A stretch of DNA of 64,000 nucleotides from Hibiscus mutabilis (GCA_019671005.1 CM033745.1:35695834-35759833), one strand, 5' to 3'. Numbered from the stretch's first letter, positions 10,957-22,259 are shown. The notes: generated from the letters alone by a model not told the origin. Numbers and translations are program-made.

Positions 10957-12180
10957 TCATGCATCTCCTAGGTTGACCACTTCCTTGTTACGTTCCACAT
11001 GGGCACCATTGTAGTGCTTCAATCTTTGTCCATTAACTTTGAATTCATGGTTGTCAGAGATGGACTTGATTATCACAGCACCGTGGGAGAATGGCTTGAC
11101 GACTTCGAATGGTCCTAACCATCTTGATTTCAGCTTTCCCGGGAAAAGTTTTAGCCCGAGAATTGAATAGGAGAACTAGTTGCCCTGGCGTGAATTGTCG
11201 TGGCAATAGTTTCTTGTCATGCCATCGCTTTGTTTTCTCCTTGTAGATTCGTGCATTGTTATAGGCGAGTGCACGTAATTCTTCTATCTCATTGAGATCC
11301 ATCAAGCGCTTTTGTCCGCACTTTCCCAATCCATATTCACGGTCTTGATTGCCCAAGACGCCTTGTGCTCGATTTCCACCGTAGATGACATGTTTTACCA
11401 TAGACAAGCCGGAAGGGGACATACCTAATGGTGTTTTGAATGCGGTGCGATATGCCCAAAGTCGTCATCTAGTCTTAATGGCCAATCCTTCCTTGAGGGA
11501 TTTACAACTTTCTCGAGTATTCCCTTCAACTCCCGGTTGGAAATTTACGCTTGCCCGTTGGTTTGTGGGTGATATGCCGTGGCGATCTTGTGTGATATGC
11601 AAGTGTTGCAACATCTTGGCAATTAGTCTGTTGTCAAAATGCTTGCCCCGTCGCTGATAATTGCTCTCGGCATCCCAAACCGTGTAAATATGTTTTTTTC
11701 GCAAGAATCGTTGCACGGTCTTGGAATCGTCGTTGGGAACCGCTGCTGCTGCCTCTACCCATTTAGACACATAGTCGACGGCGAGTAAGATGTAGAGGTT
11801 GCCGAATGAAGATGGGAAAGGTCCCATAAAATCGATCCCCATACATCGAACAGTTCTACCTCGATGATGTTCGAGTGGCATCTCATGTCATCTAGAGATA
11901 TTGCCCGCCCCTCCGCAACGATCACATTGCTTGTAAAAGTCTTGGGCATCTTTGTACAATGTTGGCCAATACAAACCGGATTGCAAGACTTTGGTCATGA
12001 TACGAGTTCCTCCAAAATGTCCTCCATAGGGTGAAGAATGGCATTGCCGAGTACATTATGTTGCTCTTCTTCAGGACACATCGGCGTATAACCTGATCGC
12101 ACATTGTTTAAACAAAAGAGGCTCGTCCCAAAAGTAATGCTTAGCATCATGGCGGAACCGCTTCTTCCCTTGGTGAGTAA
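10957..12180 (-). pseudogene. Athila integrase, copy 1 (frameshifted)
   Basis: Integrase fragments on the minus strand run from the zinc-binding part (about 12170-11890) through the core (GIDFMGPFPSSFGNLYILL, near 11840) to a C-terminal end (NGQRLKHYNGAHVERNK) and stop TGA at 10957-10959. Compared with copy 2, the core is broken by many one-base insertions and deletions (for example around 11090, 11590, 11690 and 11885), which disturb the second catalytic Asp and the Glu. The family integrates element DNA into chromosomes using three acidic residues. This copy could not make that protein as written. Confidence 0.88.
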
Positions 12181-12850
12181 TGCCATACGGAAAAATACCA
12201 CAAACAAGGAAGTTAACTAAATCTGCGTGCGTGCAGGTATTGCCGAGGCATGTCTTTGTCGTAGTGTTCGCTCCCAAAATTGCCGAGGCGTGTGTGTCAA
12301 AATCGCTGTTGCGCGTCGAGAGTTGCCGAGGCGTGTGCATCCATGGTTGCCGAGGCGTCATGGGTTGCCGGGCATCAAGGGTTGCCGAGGCGATTAGAAT
12401 TTGTTCATCCGGGAATGCATCGCTTATCTCTAGATCCGTCTTTCTCCCTATTGCGTTCCAAACGTGATAAGTGATCGCCACTTGATTTTCTGTTCCTTTC
12501 TCGTCCTTAATTTCAATATCAAATTCTTGTAAAAGTAATATCCAACGAATCAAACGAGGTTTAGCATCCTTTTTAGCAAATAAGTATTTGATTGCCGAAT
12601 GGTCCGTATGAACAATTACCTTTGTACCAATTAAATAGGATCGGAACTTGTCAAATGCGAAAACTACAGCTAGTAACTCTTTTCTGTTGTTGTGTAATTC
12701 ACTTGAGCATCATTAAGAGTTTTACTAGCGTAGTATATCACATGGAAGGTCTTACTGTGCGTTGGCCTAGGATCGCTCCTACCGCGAAATCACTTGCATC
12801 ACACATGAGCTCAAAAGGTAGCGTCAAACTGGGTGGAACGACAATGGGTG
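12180..12850 (-). pseudogene. Athila RNase H and Ala-rich linker, copy 1
   Basis: The minus strand encodes the RNase H start (LPFELMCDASDFAVGAILG, near 12800) and its end (WILLLQEFDIEIKDEKGTEN, near 12530). A linker follows that is built from repeats of TTGCCGAGGCG/T on the plus strand (12240-12400). In copy 2 this linker is read as SAT/DA/HAS-rich protein. Frameshifts at about 12690 and within the linker break this copy. Confidence 0.82.
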
Positions 12851-13862
12851 CCGAGGCAAGCTTTTTCTTTAGGGTTTCGAATGCTTGGGTGCAAGAATCA
12901 TCAAAATCGAAGACTTTATCATGTTCAAGCAGATTACACAAGGGTTTAGTGATTTTAGAAAAATTATGAATAAACCTCCTGTAAAAACCTGCATGTCCGA
13001 GAAAACTTCGAATTCCTTTAACCGAATTTGGTGGGGGTAATCTCTCGATCACGTCCACCTTGGCTTTGTCTACTTAAATTCCCTTGGATGAAATCTTGTG
13101 GCCGAGCACTATTCCTTCATCTACCATAAAGTGGCATTTCTCCCAATTGAGGACTAAGTCCGTTTCTTCGCATCTTGCTAACACCTTCTCTAAATTGCCG
13201 AGACAGCCGCCGAAGTCATTACCAAAAACGAAAAATCATCCATGAAGATCTCAAGGAAGTCTTCGACCATGTGCGAAAAAGAGTGCCATCATGCATCTTT
13301 GGAAGGTTGCCGAGGCGTTACATAATCCGAACGGCATCCTTCGGAAGGCATAAGTACCGTATGGGCATGTGAAGGTTGTCTTTTCTTGATCTTCTGGTGC
13401 TATGGCAATCTGATTGTAACACGAATAACCATCAAGAAAACAGTAAAAGGGTTTACGCAAGACGGTCAAGCATTTGATCAATAAAGGGTAATGGGAAGTG
13501 ATCTTTCCTAGTGGCTTTGTTTAGCTTTCGATAGTCCATACAAACCCTCCAACCGGTCACGATCTGGTTGGGATAAGTTCATTATTTTCATTGCTTACCT
13601 TTGTTATACCTCCCTTTTTCGGCACACATTGTACCGGACTTACCCACGTACTATCGGAGATAGGGTATATAATGTCGGCGTCAAGCAACTTGATGATTTC
13701 TTTCATTACAACCCATTTCATGGCATGATTCGGTCTCCTCCGGGCCTCAATTGAAGGTTTGTGATCATCTTCCAACAAGATCTTGTGCATGCACTTTGCC
13801 GGGCTAATTCCCTTCAAGTCGGCAATTGTCCACCCTATTGCTTTTTATGTAGCTTCAACATG
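12850..13862 (-). pseudogene. Athila reverse transcriptase, copy 1
   Basis: Motifs in order on the minus strand: KLLDADIIYPISDSTWVSPV and VPKKGG (near 13680), FLDGYSCYNQIAIAPEDQEK (near 13420, the first catalytic Asp region), RRMPFGLCNASATFQRCM (near 13320), FMDDFS (13230-13247, the catalytic Asp pair), and SFLGHAGFYRRFIHNFSKI (near 12990). The set is typical of Athila. Frames are broken at about 13560, 13250 and 13070. The enzyme copies element RNA into DNA in cytoplasmic particles, but this copy should be inactive unless the breaks are sequence errors. Confidence 0.9.
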
Positions 13863-13894
13863 TTGATCAGCTTCTTTTCCTTTCAGGCTGTAAC

Positions 13895-14965
13895 TTAGAG
13901 GAAATAATTACGAGGTAATGTATTATCGACCCTAAGTATACATATTTTGATTGCTCGCAATTGTTTCAACTCAAGAATTGGTGGATTTTCGATAGAGGGT
14001 TTTTCGATCTTACCTTCCTTACCTGAGTAGTCTAGTGGTTCAAAGTATGTACCTGGTCGATTGACTAGCCAATTTGCCTCTTCTGGTTGTTCCTTATCGA
14101 CCGGTTCTTCATACTTCTCAGGTTCTTCTTGATCGGCAATGTAGTTGCCGAGGCAACTAAATTCCTCATCAAAGTTAAACTCTGCCGTGGCATGAAGTAG
14201 TTGGCATTCTTCTGGATCATCGGCATGCCTTAGTGTTTGCAACACATTTAGTTTTACTTGCTGGTCATTCACCCTCATTGTGAGTTCTCCCTTTTCAACA
14301 TCAATCAAAGTTCTCCCTGTCGCTAGGAATGGTCTCCCGAGAATGATAGGTGCATGCTCATCTGCTTCACAATCCAAAACAATAAAGTCGCTGGAAAAAT
14401 AAATTTATCAACTTTTACCAAGTATGTCCTCGATTTTTCCCTCGGATGCACATAGGATCTCATTGGCTATTTCAGTGCATATAGCTGTTGTAGGTCTTGC
14501 CTTCCCGATTCCTAGTTTCTGGAAAACCGATTTAGGCATCAAGTTTATGCTAGCCCCTAGGTCGCATAGTGCTTTCCCGACATAGTGATTTCCAATAGAA
14601 CAGGGTATTGTGAAACTTCCGGGATCCTTCAACTTGGGCGGTATGCGATTGTGCAACATTGCCATGCATCCCTCTGTCGCGGCAACTGTTTCAAACTCTC
14701 CTAGCCTTGTTCTCTTGGACACGATGTCTTTAAGAAACTTGGCGTAGTTTGGCATTTGTTCAATTGCTTCCACCAATGGCAGGTTGATGTGGACTTGCTT
14801 TAGGATATCAAGAAACTTCTTGAATTGGTATTCTTGCTTTTGTCGCTTCAACCTTTGTGGGAATGGTGGTGGAAGTCGGATATCTTCTATCCTTTCATTG
14901 GTTTGAAACCTGATTGACGGCATTTTTGGGACATCCGGAGGTTGCCGATGCATGCTTATCATAAA
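13895..14965 (-). pseudogene. Athila protease and protease-RT linker, copy 1
   Basis: A 184-codon frame (14962-14408) carries the aspartic protease motif CDLGASINLMPKSVFQKLG, the Athila form with Leu-Gly-Ala after the catalytic Asp, preceded by KFLKDIVSKRTRLGEFETV. The next frame (14377-13895) begins ADEHAPIILGRPFLATGRTL, the protease flap/helix end, then an acidic linker (EEPEKYEEPVDKEQPEEANW) leading to the RT. A frameshift near 14400 separates the two. Of the two copies this one is the better preserved over the protease. Confidence 0.9.
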
Positions 14966-14999
14966 AGCCGAGGCGTCATCGGTGTCGAGGCATGTTTAT

Positions 15000-16560
15000 T
15001 GCCGGTTGCCGCGGCAATTCGGTTCAACATCCGAGGCTTTGCCGCTAGGTTCGTCTTGATCTTTTTGTGGAGTTTTGTTTGAGCGGGTTTGGACCTCTCT
15101 AAGTTGTTGGCCACTTCGGTGGTGATTGCCTTACATTGCTCATGGCGGTTCCTCTTGCGACTTGATGATCGCTAGGTAAACCTCTTTGTGGTCTAGTGTT
15201 GATTTTGAGCAAATTGTCCGACTTGATTTTCCAATGATTTGATTGCCGCCTCTTGGTTTTGCAATCTCATCTCGGTCCTGTTAATAAAAGCATCAGTTCT
15301 TTTTATGAAATTACTATTCTCAGCCATATAAGATTGAGTTTTCATCATAAAAGCATTTAGAGAATTTTCCAAAGAACTAGATGTTGTCGGTTGTTCTTGC
15401 GGCATCTGTTGCCGTGGCATATTCTGCTGGAATCGATGCTTGTGCATTCGATTGTTTTGGTTTAGAGCATTGTTGGGATTACTCCATGAGAAATTCGGGT
15501 GCTTCTTCCAAGCCGGATTGTATGTATTGGACATCATGTTGTTGCCCGATTGTAATTCCCCACATAGAAGTTGGATTCGGATTCTGCATACATTCGGAAG
15601 AATTATGGTTATCACCACATAACTCACAAAAAGAATCCATTACCTTCACTTCATGTGTGTTGTTTGGTTTTGCATGTTACGGACCATCTTGGTTAAAGCG
15701 CCAATTGTGCGAAATTGAATCGATGATCCTAGTTCATGTATTGTGGCTTAGCGTCTAACTCCTCCTCTTCTAGTAGATGGGAATTGATAGTCATTCTTGG
15801 CCAGCCTGTTTAAGATTTGCATTGCTTCTTCCGGCGACTTATCTAGGAGTATGCCGTTTGCGAGGCATCTAGCATCATCCTTGTTGGTGTATTCACGGCG
15901 TTGTAAAACATTGTTACTTGAGTCCACACCGGAATCCGTGTAAAGGGCATTTGTGTAGAAGTTCTCTATATCGCTCCCAAGCCTCGTACATGGATTCATC
16001 ATCCGGCGGGTAAAAGAAGTAATGTCGTTACGGCTTATCAGTCAAATTTGTAGGATTAAATCTAGCAAGGAAATCACGACAAAGATCAGTCCAAGATGTT
16101 ATGGATCCGGCAGAATGCTATTCAGCCATGCTTTCGCCCTATCCCTCGGTGAATAGGGAATAATCTTAATCGTAAGACATCGGGGTGACTCCGTGTATCT
16201 TGAACGAGTTGCAAATCTCGAGGAAAGATTTTAGATGTTGTCGTGCATCTTGATTCTTTGAGCCGCCAAATTGACCTATTGTGTTGATCATATTAAACAT
16301 TACGGTTTCAACTCAAAGTGGTCGGCTTCAATTTCGGGTGCGACAACTCCGGTTAAGTCCATCAAGATCTTCTTCAAGATAGTCTCGAATAGTTACATTT
16401 CGTGCAAGAATCACTCCTCCCCGCTCGAGCATCTTGATTCATATTGCCGTCTTGATTTTCCATTGCTTCTCTTATCCTTCGTCTAAGTCTTTGTAAGGTT
16501 CGTTCGATTTACGGATCAAAGGGATATTACGGTGAAGTCGGTCTCGCCGGTCATATACCA
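15000..16560 (-). pseudogene. Athila gag, copy 1 (frameshifted)
   Basis: The minus strand encodes the same gag as copy 2 in scrambled frames. It has an N-terminal region with RRRIREAMENQDGNMNQDA (near 16450), central pieces (ILLDKSPEEAMQILNRLAKN, 15840), and a C-terminal coiled region (EMRLQNQEAAIKSLENQVGQ, near 15240). A possible start is the ATG at 16463. The capsid-like centre is disrupted between 16020 and 16330. Gag would form the particle shell and bind element RNA. Confidence 0.85.
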
Positions 16561-16651
16561 ATGCAAGACCAAAGTTTGTTAGCCCTTTGAATTTTAAACA
16601 AGAAAATAAAAAGAAAGTGCAAGAAAGTAAAAACAAAGTCGCTATTGCCAA

Positions 16652-16669
16652 TCCCCGGCAACGGCGCCA
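16652..16669 (-). other. Primer-binding site, tRNA-Asp type
   Basis: In sense this reads TGGCGCCGTTGCCGGGGA, beginning 6 bases after the LTR end. It is the classic Athila primer site, matching the 3' end of tRNA-Asp. It serves internal copy 1 and is intact. Confidence 0.92.
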
Positions 16670-16675
16670 AAAACT

Positions 16676-18116
16676 TGTTGCGCGTAATAAGTGCTACGCA
16701 ATTGTGCAAGTATACACGTCGCAAGTTATAGTATAGAAGATATCGTCTCCACGGATTGGTGCCACTTCAAGAATCTAGTCTCTTGCCTTTGTAAAAGTAA
16801 AAACACAAGTGAAGGATTATAGAAGTTTTAACTAATAACTAATCTAGAAAGTAATTAAGTAAAAGAAAAGATGAATTCGAATGAGAGAGATAGGCTAGGT
16901 TATCGTGAGTTGAGATGTGATAGCCGATTGGATTGTCTTGGTAAAAGAGTGCATGGGCAACTCAGTTGCCGTGGTGACTTGCACAACGGGGTTGCCTTGC
17001 AACTAATTGATGGTTGCTTGGGCGACTAGTTGGGCAACTACTTGGGCGACTGGGCAGCAACTTCAAGGTTCGGCAGAGCGTTCTTCAATGGTTTCTTCTT
17101 ATCCCTAAGTCGAAACTCTAGCTACTTGTGCATGCCTTGATAATACATCCCTGCGTGAATCAAGGGTGAACAACAACCAATCTTGCGCTCCTCTTAGCCG
17201 TTGAAATCCTTAACTTATTCCTAAGCCGGATTAATCTTCACCATCATTGGATTGCATAAAGATCATATTCATTCGTTTCTTGAATCTAACTCTCCCGATA
17301 TTAGATAAATGGATGAAATCACGAGATCCTCTCCCAATTCACTCGCAAACAATAATAAGAATCAAGAATGAATAAACCTTGAAATAGAAAATTGCAAACT
17401 CTTATTACCTAAACAAAAACCAATAGTTTCTCACAACCACAAAACACAATAACCATAGCCAAGTAAATTTAGTTCATGGCTAGGTTCCAAAGAAACACAA
17501 GATAAGCAATCCCTAGCATGAACCCAATCGAACAAGGAAGAAAAGATGAAGGAGGAGGCTTGTCGAAATCCTCCTTGCCCTTGATGCTTGTCGAAAATTC
17601 TCTCCTCTTGCCCTACTTGGACTTGTCGAAATTTCCCTCTTGCTCTCCTTATGGATTTGTCGAAATCTCCTTGATATTTATAGGGCTAGGCCAAAGTCCT
17701 TCTTTGAGGAGGAGTTTGAGTTGGAATTAAATTATCTTTAAAGAATATAATTCTTTATTATAATTTTATTCTATTAGAATTTCTCCTATCCTCTTGGAAT
17801 TTAATTCTTTTTTAATCTCTGCATGGCAATCAAATTCCTTTGGGCTTGGACCTTGCTCCATGTCATCTTGGGCTTGTAAAATCATGAATTTCGATATCTA
17901 TATTGCTTCTGGTCTTTGTCGACAAATGCCATGGCAAGCGCTCGCGTCTCCTTCATGCATTGCCACGGCAACTAGCTCGGCATTGCTTTGGCAAGTGATC
18001 CTGCACATACACATACAAAAACACACCAATGGCTAACTATGCAACTAATATGAGCCTAAGTCTAACAATAATATGAGTAAAAGGGTAAGAAAAATAGTAC
18101 TTTTGAACACTTATCA
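16676..18116 (-). repeat. Athila LTR 2 (shared middle LTR)
   Basis: 1441 bp, TGTTGCGCG to CACTTATCA. It acts as 5' LTR for internal copy 1 and 3' LTR for internal copy 2. It lacks about 82 bp present in LTRs 1 and 3 (the segment between ACACACCAA and AATGGCTAAC, near 18029). It shares several variants with LTR 3 against LTR 1. Confidence 0.93.
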
Positions 18117-18154
18117 CACCCCAAACTCGAACTTTTGCTTGTCCTCAAGCAATG
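18117..18154 (-). other. Polypurine tract and hairpin, Athila copy 2
   Basis: CACCCCAAACTCGAAC on the plus strand, then TTGCTTG-TCCT-CAAGCAA: the same module as at 9736, with one C fewer. Confidence 0.8.
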
Positions 18155-18395
18155 CAAACTCATAATTACCGCCAAGACTTCAAATTTTCACAAACTTAGC
18201 TTTGAACTTGATTTCAATTCTCGAACCGGGGCACAAAGTATGATTGGCTTTTTATTTTTGAAAAGCGAGGAGTTACTCGGAATCAAATTATAATGCTTGT
18301 GAGTGTGTGCGGAGTTGTGTGCAAGTTGATTTTTCGGATTCTATGCAAACAATAGGTTTTCAAATTACTTCATTGGGTTCTTTTTAACTTGTTTT

Positions 18396-18577
18396 AACTA
18401 GAGCCAATTTGGGCACCTCTAGTATTTTATTTTTAGTTTTCTTAAGTTAATTTGATCGACTAGAGCGGTTTGGGCACCTCTAGTTAAAAAATTTTAACGC
18501 CTCCTAGAGCCGATTTGGGCACCTCTAGTGATCAATTTTTTAGCATATGCTAGAGCCAATTTCGGGCACCTCTAGCA
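18396..18577. repeat. Four CTAGAG..CTCTAG hairpins, copy 2
   Basis: The units begin near 18396, 18459, 18503 and 18549. The outer CTAGAG/CTCTAG stems are all intact. The first three have lost one or two bases in the loop (TTTGGGC where copy 1 has TTTCGGGC), while the fourth is unchanged. Confidence 0.83.
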
Positions 18578-18881
18578 TTCATCCAATTTTTATTCTAATC
18601 CCCAATTACTTAATTATCAACCTAAGTTTACTAGAACTCCTTAAATCAATCAAACCACAACAGTGTTTCATCAAATTTAGCATCATAGTAAAATTCTAAG
18701 TTTTTCATGGTTATCCTAGAATAAAAATTCTATCAATTAAGTGCATTGGTAAAGTCATCATTGAATATTCATCAAATCTAAGCAATTCTTGTTCCAATTA
18801 AAGGCATGGCAAGCAATTTATGTATCCTAAATGTAATGCTTAAAATTAATGTAACTAAACATGGTAATTACTAATAACAAT

Positions 18882-18917
18882 CCCCCCCAAACTCGAGTGA
18901 GGCATTGTCCTCAATGC
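18882..18917 (-). other. Second polypurine-plus-hairpin module, copy 2
   Basis: CCCCCCCAAACTCGAG, then GCATTG (18902-18907), loop TCCT and CAATGC (18912-18917). Identical to the module at 10513 in copy 1. Confidence 0.78.
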
Positions 18918-18963
18918 ATGCATAAAAATAACGAAAAATAAAAATAAAAATGCATACGAGGAC

Positions 18964-19200
18964 TTACTCTGAGAGTTCGTCATCGTAGATGATTAGTTTC
19001 CTTTTGGTCGGTGTCTTGATTCTCTTGCTTGAATGCGATGGTTGTTTTCTTGTTGCCGGGATGTCTTTAGCTTTGGTTGTCGTGGCATCTTCAGGGTTGG
19101 TTGCCGTGGCATCAGCTTGTATAGGCACGATGTAGGTTGCCGCGGCATCTTCTTCATTGGTTGCCGGAGTAAGGATCTCGGCAGTAAATTTCTTTAGCAT
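18964..19200 (-). CDS. Athila downstream reading frame (78 aa), copy 2
   Basis: Starts with MLKKFTAEILTPATNEED and ends with the basic patch and YDDELSE described for copy 1. The ATG lies 123 bases after the pol stop (19324-19326). Over 237 bases the two copies differ by one base (V/A) and by no indel. The flanking DNA down to about 10180/18570 is similarly indel-free, so conservation alone does not prove selection on the protein. It may be a remnant or a lineage-specific accessory frame of Athila. Function is unknown. Confidence 0.5.
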   Translation of the reverse strand: MLKKFTAEILTPATNEEDAAATYIVPIQADATATNPEDATTTKAKDIPATRKQPSHSSKRIKTPTKRKLIIYDDELSE

Positions 19201-19323
19201 AGTAGTTGTGAGTCTTGTTGTGAAAAAGGAAACAAAGAAAACCTGAAAACTAAAGAAAAAAAATCTCCTAAAAAATGAAAATAAAAAGAAAAGGAAAAAG
19301 AAAATACTGAGAGGAGAGCATGC

Positions 19324-20590
19324 TCATGCATCTCCTAGGTTGACCACTTCCTTGTTACGTTCCACATGGGCACCATTGTAGTGCTTCAATCTTTGTCCAT
19401 TAACTTTGAATTCATGGTTGTCAGAGATGGACTTGATTATCACAAAGACCGTGGGAGAATGGCTTGCGACTTGAATGGTCCTAACCATCTTGATTTCAGC
19501 TTTCCCGGGAAAAGTTTTAGCCGAGAATTGAATAGGAGAACTAGTTGCCCTGGCGTGAATTGTCGTGGCAATAGTTTCTTGTCATGCCATCGCTTTGTTT
19601 TCTCCTTGTAGATTCGTGCATTGTTATAGGCGAGTGCACGTAATTCTTCTATCTCATTGAGATCCATCAAGCGCTTTTGTCCGGCACTTTCCCAATCCAT
19701 ATTCACGGTCTTGATTGCCCAGTACGCCTTGTGCTCGATTTCCACCGGTAGATGACATGTTTTACCATAGACAAGCCGGAAGGGGGACATACCTAATGGT
19801 GTTTTGAATGCAGTGCGATATGCCCAAAGTGCGTCATCTAGTCTTAATGGCCAATCCTTCCTTGAGGGATTTACAACTTTCTCGAGTATTCCCTTCAACT
19901 CCCGGTTGGAAATTTCTGCTTGCCCGTTGGTTTGTGGGTGATATGCCGTGGCGATCTTGTGTGATATGCCGAAGCGTTGCAACATCTTGGCAATTAGTCT
20001 GTTGTCAAAATGCTTGCCCCCGTCGCTGATAATTGCTCTCGGCATCCCAAACCGTGTAAATATGTTTTTCTGCAAGAATCGTTGCACGGTCTTGGAATCG
20101 TCGTTGGGAACTGCAGCTGCCTCTACCCATTTAGACACATAGTCGACGGCGAGTAAGATGTAGAGGTTGCCGAATGAAGATGGGAAAGGTCCCATAAAAT
20201 CGATCCCCCATACATCGAACAGTTCTACCTCGATGATGTTCTGGAGTGGCATCTCATGTCATCTAGAGATATTGCCCGCCCTCCGCAACGATCACATTGC
20301 TTGTAAAAGTCTTGGGCATCTTTGTACAATGTTGGCCAATACAAACCGGATTGCAAGACTTTGGCCGTGGTACGAGTTCCTCCAAAATGTCCTCCATAGG
20401 GTGAAGAATGGCATTGCCGGAGTACATTATGTTGCTCTTCTTCAGGGACACATCGGCGTATAACCTGATCTGCACATTGTTTAAACAAAAGAGGCTCGTC
20501 CCAAAAGTAATGCTTAGCATCATGGCGGAACCGCTTCTTCCCTTGGTGAGTAATGCCATACGGAAAAATACCACAAACAAGGAAGTTAAC
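19324..20590 (-). pseudogene. Athila integrase, copy 2 (core intact)
   Basis: A 270-codon frame (20252-19440) contains the whole catalytic core. With its first Met as 1, the acidic residues are D18 (GIDFMGP), D77 (ISDGGKHF) and E113 (TNGQAEISN), which gives the D-x35-E spacing expected of retroviral-type integrases. The zinc-binding H..H..CxxC part (QCHSSPYGGHFGG, YKQCDRCG) is in the preceding frame (to 20270), separated by a break near 20255. The C-terminal part to the TGA at 19324-19326 is off-frame after about 19450. Only two short lesions separate this from a full-length domain. Whether they are real needs reads. Confidence 0.9.
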
Positions 20591-21240
20591 TAAATCTGCG
20601 TACCAGGGTATTGCCGAGGCATGTGCTGTCGTAGTGTCTGCTCCCAAAATTGCCGAGGCGTGTGTGTCAAAGACTGTTGCGGCGTCGAGAGTTGCCGAGG
20701 CGTGTGCATCCATGGTTGCCGAGGCGTCATGGGTTGCCGGGGCATCAAGGGTTGCCGAGGCGATTAGAATTTGTTCATCCGGGAATGCATCGCTTATCTC
20801 TAGATCCGCGTCTTTCTCCCTATTGCGTTCCAAACGTGATAAGTGATCGGCCACTTGATTTTCTGTTCCTTTCCTGTCCTTAATTTCAATATCAAATTCT
20901 TGTAAAAGTAATATCCAACGAATCAAACGAGGTTTAGCATCCTTTTTAGCAAATAAGTATTTGATTGCCGAATGGTCCGTATGAACAATTACCTTTGTAC
21001 CAATTAAATAGGATCGGAACTTGTCAAATGCGAAAACTACAGCTAGTAACTCTTTCTCTGTTGTTGTGTAATTCACTTGAGCATCATTAAGAGTTTTACT
21101 AGCGTAGTATATCACATGGAAGGTCTTACGTGCGTTGGCCTAGGAAATTTGCTCCTACCGTGAAATCACTTGCATCACATGAGCTCAAAAGGTAGCGTCA
21201 ATCGGTGGAGCGACAATGGGTGCGAGGCAAGCTTTTCTTT
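20590..21240 (-). pseudogene. Athila RNase H and Ala-rich linker, copy 2
   Basis: RNase H is largely open: MIYYASKTLNDAQVNYTTTE (21115), VHTDHSAIKYLFAKKDAKPR, and ENQVADHLSRLE. Its start near 21170-21230 (DASDF region) is frameshifted. The following linker (20600-20780) is an in-frame tandem of about 24-36-bp units containing TTGCCGAGGCG on the plus strand, translating as SATLDA, SATMDAHAS and similar. It then runs into the integrase zinc region. The linker is the most repeat-like coding segment of the element. Confidence 0.85.
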
Positions 21241-22245
21241 AGGGTTTCGAATGCTTGGGTGCAAGAATCATCAAAATCGAAGACTTTATCATGTTCAAGC
21301 AGATTACACAAGGGTTTAGTGATTTTAGAAAAATTATGAATAAACCTCCTGTAAAAACACGCATGTCCAGAAAACTTCAATTCCTTTAACCGAATTTGGT
21401 GGGGTAATCTCTCGATCACGTCCACCTTGGCTTTGTCTACTTAAATTCCCTTGGATGAAATCTTGTGGCGAGCACTATTCCTTCATCTACCATAAAGTGG
21501 CATTTCTCCCAATTGAGGACTAAGTCCGTTTCTTCGCATCTTGCTAACACCTTCTCTAAATTGCCGAGACAGCCGTCGAAGTCATTACCAAAAACCGAAA
21601 AATCATCCATGAAGATCTCAAGGAAGTCTTGACCATGTGCGAAAAGAGTGCCATCATGCATCTTTGGAAGGTTGCCGGCGTTACATAATCCGAACGGCAT
21701 CCTTCGGAAGGCATAAGTACCGTATGGGCATGTGAAGGTTGTCTTTTCTTGATCTTACGGTGCTATGGCAATCTGATTGTAAACTGAATAACCATCAAGA
21801 AAAAGCAGAAAAGGGTTTACCCGCAAGGCGGTCAAGCATTTGATCAATAAAGGGTAATGGGAAGTGATCTTTCCTAGTGGCTTTGTTTAGCTTTCGATAG
21901 TCCATACAAACCCTCCAACCGGTCACAGTCTGGTTGGGATAAGTTCATTATTTTCATTGCTTACCACTGTTATACCTCCCTTTTTTCGGCACACATTGTA
22001 CCGGACTTACCCACGTACTATCGGAGATAGGGTATATAATGTCGGCGTCAAGCAACTTGATGATTTCTTTCATTACAACCCATTTCATGGCATGATTCAG
22101 TCTCCTCCGGGCCTCAATTGAAGGTTTGTGATCATCTTCCAACAAGATCTTGTGCATGCACTTTGCCGGGCTAATTCCCTTCAAGTCGGCAATTGTCCAC
22201 CCTATTGCCTTTTTATGTAGCTTCAACATGTTGATCAGCTTCTTT
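21240..22245 (-). pseudogene. Athila reverse transcriptase, copy 2
   Basis: The same motif series as copy 1: IIKLLDADIIYPISDSTWVS (near 22040), MPFGLCN (21700), FMDDFSVFG (21587-21613, catalytic Asp pair), and CHFMVDEGIV (near 21490). Frames are broken at about 21970, 21780, 21670 and 21380. The finger region is better preserved than the palm. Non-functional as written. Confidence 0.88.
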
Positions 22246-22259
22246 TCTGCTCAGCTGTA

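Noticed and set aside
10832..10960. Signal peptide or membrane segment of an envelope protein in Athila copy 1
   Set aside because: The hydrophobic residues come from A-run homopolymers read on the minus strand and the frame is broken in copy 2, so a membrane role is not supported.
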